Positions 47,501 to 59,234 of a stretch of 64,000 nucleotides of DNA are shown here, piece after piece. The stretch lies in NCBI GenBank assembly GCA_029582155.1, contig CM055902.1:13484041-13548040 (forward strand), given 5' to 3'. The position numbers and the translations under genes are program-made. Source of the stretch: Panopea generosa. Its lineage: Eukaryota; Mollusca; Bivalvia; Adapedonta; Hiatellidae. The notes under the pieces were generated by a model. It did not search any database. It saw only the letters and a program-made list of their open reading frames with translations, and was not told the DNA's origin. Position 1 is the first letter of the stretch. Every line of letters starts with the position of its first letter.

Positions 47501-50500
47501 GGACTCTTTTTGAAATGAAACAATTTTTGCTATGGGTAAACTTGTATAACGGATCAAATTGAAATCGAATGGAAATCGGGTGACTCATTCAATATGTCAC
47601 AAAATATGTTGTGATTTTAAGTGAGAAATCTATTTTAGTCTGACCTAGGCACGTAGCTAAAGTTAGGAAATCCCTTTTTAATATATTATTGTGGCATGTT
47701 AAAATAGATATCCTTTTGACAATACTGGGTTAGTGAGTAAATATGGGTATGATATATTGCGGGAAAAAATGTTTTTAGCCAATTTTTAAATTTTAAAAAA
47801 TCTCTTTAATATTAAAAGGTAACAATGGATTTCATCACATTTTCAGTAATAATCTGTATCAAATTGTGTCATATGTATCAGGATATCTGTACCATGATAC
47901 ATGTAAATATCATATGACATTGGTCAAGTAATACAGTCCTATTGCTTTTTCATGCTTAAACCAATCAACTATTGATCATACTCTGTCAATTTAACACTAA
48001 TCAAGTAATAAAAAAATATTTTTTTACTGTTTTTGAAGAGTATAAACAATGATAAATGAATAGGATCTTAATGAATCAAACATTGTTTTGCTTAGTTTAA
48101 AAAAAAAAGTAAAATAATAATCATTATAAATTTCAGGCCAGAAATTTCATGCGAGATCAGATGAGGGTTGGTCACAAAGTCTTCTTCTATCATAGCAACA
48201 CAAAGGTGCCGGGAATAGCAGGAGTATGTGAGGTATGGAATGGATCAGAAAATCTTAAATTTTAATTTAGCGGACAATGATTTTTTGTAACAGTAACAAG
48301 TTCAATGACTTCAAAATGATTTTTGGATACTGATTAATGTATTGATACATTTTGAGGGGTCCTTCATTACCGAGTGGTCTAAGGCACCATCTAATGGTAA
48401 CTTGCCTCTCACAGCTGAGGTTATGGGTTTGAACTCAGCTCAGTCCAAAAACTTTATTTGAGAACGTTTGCCGATTACTTGCGAAAGAACGGTGGTTCTA
48501 CTCCGATTCATTCTGAGGTATCCATCCTTAAAAAAAACACTGGATATTATGCCATATAAAACTTGTCATTTGTAGAACACTGCATTAAACTATGTTATAA
48601 AAAGCACATTCATAATCTTTGTATAAATCCACTTGTTGGTTCTTTTTATCTCAAAATCATAACATATTTTACGATAAGGCCGTCCTTAAAAAGTATATTG
48701 TTTGCTGTGCTCCTACCTACTCAAAATTGCAGCTACCTAAACTTTTTTATTGACTTTCAAAGCATTGATTTTTTTTTTCATGATTTCTGTCCATTTTTCC
48801 TTTAAATGACTACAGGATGCAAAATTAAAATTTACCAAAAAAAATTAGCTACCTACCTACCCACATGAAAAATACTGGGTTGGAGCACAGCAAACAAACA
48901 TTTTTTAAAGATGGCCTAAATTGTAATGTTCTTATTTTATTTATCAATTATGAAATAAATTCTTCAAACTAAAGTCTTGCAGTATAAGTTCTTGTGTAGA
49001 ACTGGAACAAATCAAATGAAGCTAAAATCCTTTTCTCCAAGATCCTACACACCGTTGGCCCTTGTGTGTGCCCCAGTCATTCCCGAGTCTCAAACATACT
49101 ACATCTAAACCACATGCCCCACTAAACAATCGTCACATGATTATATCAATAATTAGAGACTACTGTCACAGCCAATGTCATTATGAGGATTCATAAATCA
49201 TTATTTAGCTCCGACGAAGTCCAGCTGAACTCCTCTCAGTGAAGCATAAAATCCTGCAGATAGGCCTGGGCCTAAATTCATCGAAGTTCTGATTCTGATA
49301 ATCCGATTCGACTCAAAATGTTAAAAATTTAAAATCCAAATAACATCAATTAAAAAAGCAAATTACTTTATGCTTTTGAAGAAACAAGCAATTTCAACAA
49401 TGACAGAAAATGTTAGAAAATCACATTTTTTACTCGTTATTCTATCGTATGTTTATAGTTTGCAAACTAATCAAATTTTGAGTTTGAGTCCATTATAGAT
49501 TCAAAAGCTTGATGAATTAAGGCCCAGGTCTTTTGGCACATGTCTCAGTGTTGATTAAGAAATGCTGTACACTTGAAATGTAAGTGGGTACCCTTAAGGA
49601 GAACAGCATACATTTAAAAAACAAGTAAAAGACATTTTGGATTTTTTGTTTTAAATCAGATGAGAGTCTCTCTTGTATTGTTATTCAAATCGAGGTTTTT
49701 GTGTTCTCCTCACCTTCAGGTCTCACGTAAGAATTACCTCCCTTTCATGTTGGTAGCAAGATTCTTACGCCCAAGAAATTAGAGCTGTGTTAAACGGTTG
49801 GACAATTTCTTTTGTTGAAAATGCATAAAATGTCATATTTCTTCCTGCATATTGGAACATTGGAACATTTTCATGATTTCTGCCAAGTTTGGATGACATT
49901 GGGAACTGTTTGATGATGCTATAACAGTTTAAAGATGCAGAGTTATACACTGCAACAAATGGGCAGAATTGTCAAAAATGAAGGGATGCCATCAAACCAT
50001 CGAAATTGTGAAACAGCAACCTGGTCAACCCCATGTTTTATTTCTGCATAATTGGACCGACATAGGACTATCTATGGGAAAAAGGCACTTTTAGAATCAT
50101 TTGCAATGTATCCAGTGTTCCAGAAGTGCATTTCTCTATATGTAAAACAGTACAAAATTAATCGTTGTGTGTTCGACGTTCAGTGCTCCTAAAGCTATCT
50201 GTTTGTACTTGCTTACACTAGTAATTATATTTGAATACAAATGTATGTGTTTATGAAATAAAAGAAATGCTTAATTAAAACTTCTTGGACATACAATATT
50301 ATTTGTGTGTTATGGTTTTGTTTTTGAATGGGTTTAATACCATTTTCAACACATTTCAGGTTTTACATTATGGCATATCCAGTTTTATTGGTAAAGAAAA
50401 ACCTCAGAATGAAATTAAGTAGAATCACCATCCTTCTGCAAGTAACTGACAGACTTTCTATGAATTTTATAATGTGTTCTGATTCAGTAAGTTTTTTCCG

Positions 50501-53500
50501 TCGAAGAAGTGGATATGAGGCCAGCTTGGTAAACAACAATCTTCGGACGAGAAAGTTGTTTGTTATACTTCGGACTCATTCTAAGGTCTTCCCCCACCAT
50601 AGACATTCTCTGTAATGTGTTGAAAATGGTATTAAACCCTCTTCATTACTATTTTCATAAAATAATGCCACATCATTAGAAATAAATAATTTTACTACTT
50701 TATTTTATTTTTTATGTCAGCCTTTTATCTGATATTTAATCTGTTTTAAGGTGGTAAAAGAGAGCTATGCTGACCATACACAGTTTGATTCCAAAGATCC
50801 GCACTTCGATAGGTAAATTGTTTTGTTCGTTTATTTGAGTATTTAATTTCTTTCGTTGGATCCTGGAAGGACAACCAGCACTTGAGCACACCAATCTTCG
50901 CAAGTAACTGATAATTTTCCTACTTGAATCAGCGGTGAGGGACACAGACATTGGGACACAATGTTGTTTAACAGTCATCATGGAGACTGTGGCTGGGCCT
51001 GGACTTGACCTCACGACCCCTGGATTGATAGTCAGGTGCCCTACTGACTGAGCTAACCTGGCCCTGAATAGGTCAATTGTAAAATGTTCATGCTGTGACC
51101 GAGCAGTTGATGCAAAAACAGGGCTCTTGCTCGCACTTTTGGGAATGGAGTTGGGGGCCCCTGAGTTTGGGAAAATAAGAGTTATTTTTATTATTTAATT
51201 TATATGTTACAATATATGTGTAATGTATATTAAATGTATAAAAAATATGATTTTCTTATAGAAGACTACATTAAAATCATAATATTAAAAAAAAAATTCA
51301 AACTGTCCCCCAAAATATTTCTTTTTGTTTCTTTGCATTTTGAAATTGGGAATTGTGTTAGTTTGGATTGGGGAAAAAAGATACTATTTTGCCATTGGGA
51401 AAGGGGCAAAATAATGGCCCCAAAAATGGGTAAATGAGAGCCCAGAAATATCTTGAAAGAAAACATTACCTTGGAAGGGGTAGAATTGGTAAAATTGATA
51501 CAAGTCTCAAAATTTTACACAGCTAACTGTTCTTCAAATGCACCCTTTGTCCATTTAATAGTCAATCAGGAGGTTGTATATACTCTAGCACCTGCTCGGT
51601 TCAATGTGTCTTCACACACCCACTTGGAGAAGGTCCTGAACTGGTCGTATCTGATAAGAATGTCCATTTATGTCATTTGAATATTTAAAGTTCCATTACT
51701 AGACTCTGTGTGCACATGCAATGCTTAAAGTGTTTTAATTTGGTTTACCTATTGTATTTTGTAAATAACATGTAAATGAATCTTTAGAGGACCCCAAGGA
51801 AGATTACTTCAAATGGAGACTCAATCATTCATTCATTCTTGAAATTCCACAATTCCATTGTATCTTCACGAAACTTACACAGTTGTTACATGAATATAAC
51901 CATAATTTCTGGGTTTGTTCAACAGGTTTAATGAGTTGTGGTCCTTGGTGCATCAAAATATGTGCCGTTTGACCTTTGTAGCATTCTAGCACGCCTAGTT
52001 TTCATTGGATCTTCACAAAACTTACACAGTAGCAATATAACCATTATATATTGGTAAAGTTAATAGAGTGCATGGTACAGTAAAGACCATGTTCAGCAGG
52101 TTGTGGCTTTGATTCCCATCAGGATCATGTCTGTAGTGTCATTGAGCAAGACGTGATTGTTTGAGCAAGACACACAATGTCTTTGAGCAAGACACTTTAT
52201 GCATATATGCTTAGTATTTGAAGTTTGTACTGGTTCTACATAGGAAGACTTCGAAAGTTTTTTGACTAAATGTAAGTACATGTTTCACAATCAATATAAA
52301 ATGAACAAATAATTTAAAAACAAGCTTTTTAAGCACGGCCATTTTCAATGGGGGGGGGGGGGAGGGGGGGGGTGCGCTGTCTGTATGTATGGAAATGATT
52401 TCCAACTTATATCTTTAGTTTAAATGAACATATTTTAACCAATTTTTGTGTGTGACTTCACATTCAGGTAATTCATGTCAAGTTCCTATTTCGTTTCAGT
52501 CTGATGATTTTTGATGGAGATATGCCCCTTTTTGGACTTAAATTATTGACAAATGTCAAGAAATTGGTTTCCGCTCGATATCTCTTGAAAGATTGGATGG
52601 ATTTTATTCATATTAGGTGGAAAGATGTATGGTGATAAACTTCAGCTCAAGTTCAATTTCGTTCAAAATCCCTGCATATTAATTAGGTAATCTGGGCTCT
52701 GATTGGCTGATACTTTCCGGCCTCTAAAGTCTTTATTTATGGACCGATTTCGACGAAAATTTATATTTGGCTTTATATCAACAAGACCCAGTTCAAGGTC
52801 CACAATGGATGGAATTGGCCCATATTAATTAAGTGATCTGGACTTTGATTGGCTGACGGTTTCTGACCTCTTGCGATAGTCAAACTTGCTGAAATTTGCG
52901 ATAGCTGCCATTTACAATGTAGTTACAAAGCGGGGGCATCGGTGTCCCATGGGCGCATTTCTAGTTTTCTTTCAAATGAGCTTGTCCGGATATACTAACC
53001 AGTTATTTTGTTTACAATTGTTAGCTTTAATATTCAATATAGTTTAATTTTTCCACCTTCAGCAAAGCCAAAAAGGCGGAGCCACGGTGGTATATGGTAG
53101 ATGTGAAGTTTGAACGAATGATGAAGCGCTATATTCTACTTGCGGAACTAAAACAAATACATGAACAACATAAAAAGGATGGCGGACCACTCCGAAATAT
53201 AGCTTTGTTCACGAAAGCAAGATTGTCTGTACAACCAATAACTCAAGGTTTGTTGTGCACTGTATTATTATTTGAACCAACTCGAGTTATCTGGCTTTTG
53301 TGTCACAAACATTTTACTTAAATACTTAACTAAAATTTGGCTGGTTATATATTATACATGTATAACCAATTGATATCAACGAAACCATGTGCAGTTTTAC
53401 TGGAACCAGCCTTAAAATCATGATCATCTAGCTGCTTTTCTTATACTTACGTTTTAAAGTATTTTTAGATTTATTTTGGTGAAATGGGCGCCCGCCAGAT

Positions 53501-54297
53501 TCATTAGTTTATACTTATTCATTTTATCTAGATTGCTCAGAGCTGTTATGTACTGCTCTCGAGTCTCTACTGTGCTTGTTTTTTTTTGAGAGGCATTGCG
53601 ATGAGTTGGGGATCAAACCCGCAATTTCTGGCATGAGCGGTCTCGATTTGATCCACTAGTTGATTTTCGTTAGTCATATGATTTTTTTTTTAAATCTATA
53701 CTATTTAAACAAAATATCATTAAAAACTCATGCTTGGCATCTATATAACCAGATTTGTGGTCAGCCATCATTTGTGACATAAAGTGCTAAATATTATATA
53801 AATTTTGTCTGTTTGTGTTGGTATGATAGAAACAATTTGAAGAAAATATCTTCAACAACACTTCATAGAAATAGAAATTTTATGTAAAAAGATTAAGAAT
53901 TTAGTTATCCATTGGTGGCATAAATTCATATTGATATTTAAAGACTTTTTTTCCTATTTCTTACTTTAAAAATGGGTTAAAAATGAGAAAATGAAGAAAA
54001 AAAACAAATATAAAAATAATTAATTTCTTTAAATTGAAAGAAGAACAGGTTTACCACCTAAAGTCACAATCAAGCCCTATTTTTATATTCCAAATTACAA
54101 AAATGCTTGTTCAGAAGGATATTGGGAAAATGGCAAATGTGCCACCCGAAATTTAGCCAAGCACTGCCGCAGTCATTTGTCTCTGTTTATATATCTCTGC
54201 TATAACTCAGCGATTTCTCATCAGCTTCAAACTGAATTCATTTTATATTTTGACAGAGGAGTGGAATTTTATTCTGTCATTGGAAGAAGACGGGTGA
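41502..54297 (+). CDS. THYN1: Thymocyte nuclear protein 1 orthologue (EVE domain), seven exons
   Basis: Exons: 41502-41526, 42912-43099, 45674-45742, 48137-48232, 50751-50812, 53063-53247, 54257-54297. All introns are GT-AG and phases agree (1,0,0,0,2,1), giving 221 aa against 225 in human. Residues 1-52 are a basic, low-complexity lead (MPRKRKTT...). The EVE (PUA-like) domain spans about 53-219: HWLMKSEPESR (from 53), CWDGVRNYQARNFMRD across exons 3/4, VFFYHSN and PGIAG in exon 4, YADHTQFD in exon 5, WYMVDVKFERMMKR and GGPLRN in exon 6, and QEEWNFILSLEE at the exon 6/7 junction. THYN1 is nuclear; EVE domains are related to readers of modified bases, so nucleic-acid binding is likely, the exact ligand not. 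Exon 1 (25 nt) is the least certain, but its phase and basic sequence fit. Intron 2 holds a 31-bp array copied from the exon 2 donor; other introns carry SINEs and MITEs. Confidence 0.92.
42283..42480 (+). mobile_element. SINE family A in THYN1 intron 1
   Basis: Near-complete: head CATGGTCCAGTGGTAGAGC, B box GTGGGTCTAATCC, body GTGTCCTTGAGCAAGACAC and CCGCATATTATGCTGAGTAC, and tail AAATAAATAAGTTTAAACT. Same orientation as the gene. Confidence 0.8.
42604..42801. mobile_element. MITE family Z, copy in THYN1 intron 1
   Basis: GTCATCCTTAAAAAAAATAT then GTGTTTGCTGTGCC pairs with GAGCACGGCAAACAATATAT then TTTTTTAAGG at the other end. Further copies are at 48673-48918 and 55182-55426. Confidence 0.7.
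43085..44066. repeat. 31-bp minisatellite spanning and copying the THYN1 exon 2 splice donor
   Basis: Thirty-two units, the first being the real end of exon 2 plus the start of intron 2 (TATAGATGTGAAG|GTAGGT). Each later unit repeats GTGTAGATGTGAAG plus a GTAGGT/GTAAGT-like start and a GTACATGTCTG-like spacer. Period 31 bp, so phase changes with each unit. Of the 31 intronic units, 17 keep AAG followed by GTAGGT or GTAAGT; about seven have lost the GT at the junction. Minus-strand ORFs of up to 278 codons are by-products. The array stops where another repeat element begins. Confidence 0.95.
44067..45311 (+). mobile_element. GCTCACCTGAGC-type element with terminal hairpins, THYN1 intron 2
   Basis: The left end TTTTTAGCTCACCTGAGCC folds with GGCTCACAGGTGAGC. 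The right end has GTCAGGTGGAAGATATAGGG and the stem GGGCCATCTTGGCCC followed by TCTTGTTT. The body repeats an ACTTCTC...GAAACCACTGGGCCAA module (44155, 44320, about 45060) and TTCCTTGGGTGACCCTCTACC. This end structure is common in bivalve genomes. The 33.1-kb right end is similar. A non-homologous stretch at about 44470-45000 may be a further insertion. Confidence 0.65.
46434..46587. mobile_element. Palindromic MITE in THYN1 intron 3
   Basis: AATCCATCATGAGTTCATCC pairs with ACATGGATATTCATGATGGATT, and TGGATAGAAAAATCTC with GGATATTTCTATCC. Non-coding. Confidence 0.6.
47034..47139. mobile_element. Short foldback copy of the 54990-55553 element
   Basis: The arms GGTAATTCATTCCGATACTC and GAGCATCACAATTGACACCC fold around CTCCATTCATCA/GGTGATTGATGGAG. 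The ends (GGTTATCCAACAATG) match the element at 54990. Confidence 0.55.
47265..47820 (+). mobile_element. TTAAAGGGA-end element (family Y), THYN1 intron 3
   Basis: Uninterrupted version of the family: left end AAGGGGGTATATCAG, right end near AAATCTCTTTAA, internal blocks as at 27116-28165. Confidence 0.6.
48355..48550 (+). mobile_element. SINE family C in THYN1 intron 4
   Basis: Head GGGGTCCTTCATTACCGAGT, B box TATGGGTTTGAACTC, body ATTACTTGCGAAAGAACGG and a tail rich in A. The best-preserved full-length copy of this family in the window. Confidence 0.65.
48673..48918. mobile_element. MITE family Z, THYN1 intron 4
   Basis: Left TAAGGCCGTCCTTAAAAAGT with GTTTGCTGTGCTCC, right GGAGCACAGCAAACAAACAT with AAAGATGGCCTA; inverted repeats of about 40 bp. 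Confidence 0.75.
49265..49528. mobile_element. Inverted-repeat element with 18-bp ends, THYN1 intron 4
   Basis: CCTGGGCCTAAATTCATC (49265-49282) and GATGAATTAAGGCCCAGG (49511-49528) are complementary apart from one or two positions. The interior is AT-rich; a related copy is at 56558-56797. Confidence 0.7.
50330..50639. mobile_element. 310-bp element with perfect 26-bp terminal inverted repeats, THYN1 intron 4
   Basis: The first 26 bases (GGGTTTAATACCATTTTCAA...) are exactly complementary to 50614-50639. The interior includes GTAGAATCACCATCCTTCTG and CAAGTAACTGACAGACTTTC, reversed SINE family C body. A 95-codon ORF across it is a by-product. Confidence 0.75.
50850..51067 (-). mobile_element. 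SINE family B in THYN1 intron 5
   Basis: Minus strand: head AGGTTAGCTCAGTCAGTAGG, then CAGGGGTCGTGAGGTCAAGT, body GTAGGAAAATTATCAGTTAC, then GGATCCAAC end. The head retains a good tRNA-like A box. Confidence 0.7.
52075..52318 (+). mobile_element. SINE family A, degenerate, THYN1 intron 5
   Basis: Contains three copies of the TTGAGCAAGAC block (about 52143, 52161, 52182), so the body has an internal duplication, followed by GCTTAGTATTTG, ACTGGTTCTACATAGGAAGA and an AT-rich tail. The head is badly decayed. Confidence 0.6.
52351..52374. repeat. G-rich run
   Basis: About a dozen G residues, one A, then eight or nine G residues. Confidence 0.9.
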
Positions 54298-54989
54298 ATA
54301 TGAAAAATCTGGCACATCTAGCCATTTGCTGCAACTGTTAAAGGGAAGTAACTGTGTACAACGTGTTTTTTTCGGAGAACAAGATTGATGGGACTTGAAT
54401 GGAATTGTGATATTATCAGAACTGGAGTTGTATACATGAATAACTGGATTACTTTTTGTCATTAAAATTTCAAAGAATGAAGAAGTTGTTGGAGTCATTG
54501 TTGCAAATTAAATATTCATTATTCACAGGCAACTGATTTCATGTACATAAACTAAGTTGTATATACCCGGTAATCTTAGATGTTTAAACATGTTTCAATC
54601 ACGTAAAATGGTCTTGAATCAAAGATATTGAGGTTTGAAGGAATATTTATCATAATTTGTCGTTATTTTATCTTTAGTGTACAAATTTTGTAATCAAATG
54701 GACTTCCATAATTTTAAACAAATTTCCGGGATTTGTTTTGTTTTGATGACAACTTCATTTTGCAGTGTAGGAATTTTAATTTGTGTTCCTGTGATGAATG
54801 GCAGTTAAGATAATTGAAAACGAGATTTTGGTGAATAGGCGAGCATTCATAAAATCTCAATCAGTTGCGTTTCCTTCTCTATATAATTCCTATTGCAAGG
54901 CTTATAATTGCTCTAGTCCATTAGAGCAGGAGTGTGCCCATTAACAGGAACTTCTCGGACGTTCTTGTGTCATTTTTATTAGACATTCC

Positions 54990-55553
54990 GCATGTATGCC
55001 ATTGTAGGGTACCCATGCATAATTCTTTCTGATATTCTCCATTTATCACTCATGGGATATTACACTAGCTTTGCTTCATTTCTTACAAGCCACGATGCAA
55101 CTGTATGATTGGTTCCTTCACAATTTCATGACAGGAACATCATCCAATAGTAACGCTAGTTTCATGCAAACGCCATTTTGATAAGGACATCCTTAAAAAA
55201 ATATTTGTTTGCTGTGCTCCGAACCAGTATTTTTCATGTGGGAAGGTAGGTAGCAAATTTTTTTTTGCCAAAATTTGATTTTGCATAGCCATTTTAAAGA
55301 AAAATGGATAGAAATCATGAAAGAAAAATTTAACATTTTGAAAGTAGATAAAAAAGTTTCAGTAGCTTCAATTTGAGTGAGTAGGTAGGAGCACGGCAAA
55401 CAGTTTATTTTTTAAGGATGGCCTAAGACGTCATTAATGTTCGCTGTATTTTGTTCTGTCCAAATAAAAGACACAGCTAGCGAAATTTCCCACAGGTGAT
55501 TGATAGAAAGTATCTGAATTGACACCTGTGGGTATCCAACAATGCATGTATGC
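54990..55553. mobile_element. Inverted-repeat element carrying a nested MITE Z
   Basis: GCATGTATGCCATTGTAGGG and TACCCA at the left pair with TGGGTATCCAACAATGCATG and TATGC at the right. The inner arms continue with ATAATTCTTTCTGATATTC and GATAGAAAGTATCTGAATT. Lies about 690 bp after the THYN1 stop. Confidence 0.65.
55182..55426. mobile_element. MITE family Z nested in the 54990-55553 element
   Basis: Left TAAGGACATCCTTAAAAAAA with TGTTTGCTGTGCTCC, right GGAGCACGGCAAACAGTTTA with TTAAGGATGGCCTA. Confidence 0.75.
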
Positions 55554-56144
55554 ATTCACCATTAAGAAGATAACTGGCAAGAATTAAAAGTATAATACTC
55601 CAATAGTCAATATTTTATGCTCAGCATCTTCATGGACAGCATTTGTTGATTTTTTGTGGATGAGCGTATTTCAAAATTGATTCACATACTTTCATCAATT
55701 TTTAACACCTCTATTTTATCAATTGAGGGTTTATGTACTGGCTTCAGTGTCGGCATAATCTGTGTCCCACCTGTGCTTAAATTTTGGCACAAGGTGTTCA
55801 TAAGAGCGTATTGCTTGCAGTTATATGGATTGAACTTCATAATATTTATTATAAATGTGTATGTTTGTACTATTAGGCAGTATGTAACACATTGGTCTTC
55901 CAACATGAAAGTCAAGGTCTTATTGCAAGGTAAAAAGGTCATATTTTGTCTTTATACTTTGCGTTAAAGTTTTGGTACAACTTGTGATTTTCTTTGCATG
56001 CTTACAGTTACATGAATGTCAATTAAGGATGTATGCTTATACAGTTTGTACCATAAAAGTGCTGGTATATTCAAGTTCAAGGCGAATTATAAGTACCCGT
56101 TTGATTGATTGATTGATTAAATATTTACCGTCATTCATACAGAC

Positions 56145-56386
56145 AATCAGTTAACCTAACCACTGTTTCCTGGGATTCTGAAAGGTTAAACAGTACTCGA
56201 ACACACCCATCTCTGCAAGTAACTGATAACTTCGCCACTTGAATAAGTGGTGAGAGATAAATGATAATGAGACACAATGTCGTATATCGATCATCACAGA
56301 GACTGTTTGCGGGCGGAGATTCTAACTCGCGATCCCTGGATTGATAGTCAAGACACATAACAGACTGAGCCAATTGGGGCCCAGCG
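56145..56386 (-). mobile_element. SINE family B
   Basis: Minus strand: head CCAATTGGCTCAGTCTGTTA, GACTATCAATCCAGGGATCG, body GTTATCAGTTACTTGCAGAG and AGTACTGTTTAACC, then GGTTAGGTTAACTG. Well aligned with 9915-10190. Confidence 0.75.
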
Positions 56387-56557
56387 AACCTGTTTGAAAA
56401 GGAAACATTGGGCTCATAACTGTGGATGTAAGGTTTATAATATCCTTGTGTGTCCGTAATGTAATGCTGTGATACGGAGAAACAGGGTCTCAGGAGCCAC
56501 GATAGACTGGCACAAATATTCACCATTATCAGACGATATGTCGCGTCCAGATCTAGA

Positions 56558-56797
56558 TCTACATTTATAAAGCATTTGAGTCTAAATATTCAGACTCGAC
56601 TCAAAATTGCCAATTTTTAATACTTTTTAATAGCAAAATTTTCTGATAAAGTACATTGTAACATAGAAATTGACTATTTTTACAAGAAAATGATGTTAAC
56701 TTTTTGTAAAATTGTTTTAATCAAATTACAAAATTTCATATTTTGAGTAAGTTTCTGATATTTAGATTTTTAAGTTTGATGAATTTAAGCCTGAGTA
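56558..56797. mobile_element. Element related to 49265-49528
   Basis: Shares CAGACTCGACTCAAAATTGC and the right end TTTGATGAATTTAAGCCTGAG with the intron 4 element. Confidence 0.5.
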
Positions 56798-56832
56798 AGA
56801 CCAAGGTCACACTTGGAGGTTCAAGGTAGATA

Positions 56833-57043
56833 TGTGGAGCGTGTGGTTCAGTGTTAGAGCATTGGACCCATGATTGGAGGGTCCTGGATTTGGTCCTACT
56901 TTACAGCTACATGTTGTGTCCTTGAGCAAGATGCTTTTTCCATATCATTCTTAGTACTGGTTCTACCTAGGAAGACTTCGGGTATCATTTGTATAAGTTG
57001 ATATAACTCATTTCACAATCGACGTAAAATAAATAAGTTTAAA
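56833..57043 (+). mobile_element. SINE family A
   Basis: Head GCGTGTGGTTCAGTGTTAGAGC, B-box region GGGTCCTGGATTTGGTCC, body TGTCCTTGAGCAAGATGC, TAGTACTGGTTCTACCTAGG and tail AAATAAATAAGTTTAAACT (blocks shown separately). Confidence 0.75.
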
Positions 57044-58444
57044 CTAAGGTAGATATAAAAATACAATATTTCTTGAGCACTCCATATCATTTAAACCATA
57101 TAATAACAGAACAGAACAAATTTTTTATTTTTTAGACGAGCACCGTAGCTCATTATCATATACAAACATTTTCAATGCATGCAAAGTGGTGGTTACAATA
57201 TTATACAATGTCATAGTTATAAATCAATATTTGTGAGGGTGGTTTTAAACAAAATCTTTTTGCCAAATCTAGTAATAATAGTATATTGTCAAGCATTATT
57301 AGTGTATAAATAATCATGGTATTTTAATTGATATACTTATGTATGCGAAAGGTTATACATTATTTATCATAACGGGCCGCAAATGTTCATATGAGATAAC
57401 ATTAGCACGCAGGTCCGTATGTGAAAGTCATCACGTGCAAGACCCGTGTCCGGAAGCACATGGAAGATTGACCAATGTCAAGGTAGTCTCTTTCCTTGCC
57501 TATGTACATGCTCGTCTTTAACTTCCTTCATTCACCATCTAGCCTGTAACCCTAGCACCCTTGACACCGGACGGGCTCTACATGCTGCCCTTTGGTGACT
57601 AGTATTTAATATTTATTTCGATGTCTCTACTGTATATGTTATAGAAAGCTATTTCTCATTCGTCTTGTTTGTTGGTGAACCATTATCTAGTTAATAACTA
57701 TAAATAATTTTTAAAAGACGGGGGTCAGTATCGTTGTTTGGATTAACCATAACAGTATATCTGGCCCCACAATCAAAATAAAAACAAAAACAGGATAACC
57801 CCTTATGGCTGATCCCCACTACCGCCAGAGATATCTAAACACGTACTGCCATCACCGGGCTTTTTTTTCAAAAATGACTATTTAATATTTGCATGATCAA
57901 AGAGTTATGATGACTAAATTTTGAAATGGATGTGTATTTGATTTATATTTGCAAGGAATGACATAGATGTAAGTCCTTGATATTTGGCGTGTAGCTGTTT
58001 AATTATAAAATACAGATCAAATTGGATATTTGTCAATGACGGACACTTTTTTTCAAGAGTTATGGTCCCCATTTTCAACTTAATTTACAATTACTAACTT
58101 CAGGGACATATAAACAATTAATTGTAATAAAATAACTGCGGATATCTGTGTCTCATTGGCTATCTTCTAGCTTTTTTACACAACGTATTAATAAAAATAT
58201 TGAAAACAAAGCAAGTTTTTGTGTAGGGCTCAAGCATGGTGATAAACCATTTGGATGAATAAAAAAAATGTTTTGCTAACGACGCCCTGGATATGACGGA
58301 ATCATAGCCGAGTATATAAAATTACTTGTAAACCTACCATGACTTTATTGTTGGTGATCCTGGTTAATTAATCAAATATTGTGTTCTATGTCAGTAAATT
58401 TTCCAACATTTTGAAAGGTCTTTGAATATATTTTGCTTTATGGT
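57044..58444. other. Non-coding; possible decayed element
   Basis: A GAGTTATGGTCCCCATTTT stretch near 58050 echoes the GAGTTATGGCCCTTTGA units at 31.8-32.5 kb. 57350-57620 has slightly higher GC but no sustained ORF. Confidence 0.35.
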
Positions 58445-58715
58445 TATGGCCGGACTCGATCAGTCGGTTACGCGCCTGACTCTCAATCCAGGGGTTGTGA
58501 GTTCGAATCGCCACCCGGCAACAGTCTCTGTAATGATTGATATACGACACTGTGTTTCATTATCATTCATCTCTTGCCGCTGATTCAAACTGGGAAGTTA
58601 TCAGTTACTTGCGGAGATGGGGTGTGCTCGAGTACCGGTTAATATTTCAGGATCTCAAGAAACAGCGGTTAGGTTAGCCCTCGATGGCATAAAAATAACG
58701 CTAAATATAAAATTA
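58445..58715 (+). mobile_element. SINE family B, well preserved
   Basis: Head GGCCGGACTCGATCAGTCGG, then TTACGCGCCTGACT, B box GTGAGTTCGAATCGCC, body CTGATTCAAACTGGGAAGTT, GGAGATGGGGTGTGCTCGAG and tail TAAAAATAACGCTAAATAT. Confidence 0.8.
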
Positions 58716-59039
58716 ATTCATTCATGGTTAAAGGCCGACAGTCCGAAGTACATAACGGAATTAGTCAATAAGTGTAATGGTGTACACCTAACATACCATG
58801 TCTAGTGTTGCACAATATATACAACCATCAATTAGATCGATGTTGACGACTCAACAACTGTCGTGCAAAGACCTGTCTGGTTGTACAGTAGTTTATTAGT
58901 TATATCTAGTCTATAGTTATTTTGTTATATTGACTATATGCGGTGTATACAGACTTATTACGAGGAAGTATACATTTATGTGCCATTTCGTTCTTTTGTT
59001 TCAAGGATTCATATAGATATGAGCCATTGATTGTTGACA

Positions 59040-59215
59040 GGTTTATTTATCGATCAGTGATTACCAATGGCGGATGTACTCTTTAAAAATCACAGCGTAC
59101 GCACGCGCCAACTACAATCCCATATTTTGTCTATATTTCTACTGAAAATATGTGTACCCGTTCAGATTTTGTGTTACGCCCCCTCCAAACTGAAATCCTG
59201 GATCCGCGCCTGATT
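59040..59215. mobile_element. GGCGGATCCAGG-type MITE fragment
   Basis: GTACCCGTTCAGATTTTGTG followed by TTACGCCCC and the terminus CCTGGATCCGCGCCTG. Related to 5310-5475 and 40395-40560. Confidence 0.5.
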
Positions 59216-59234
59216 ACTAGTAAATGATGATAGT

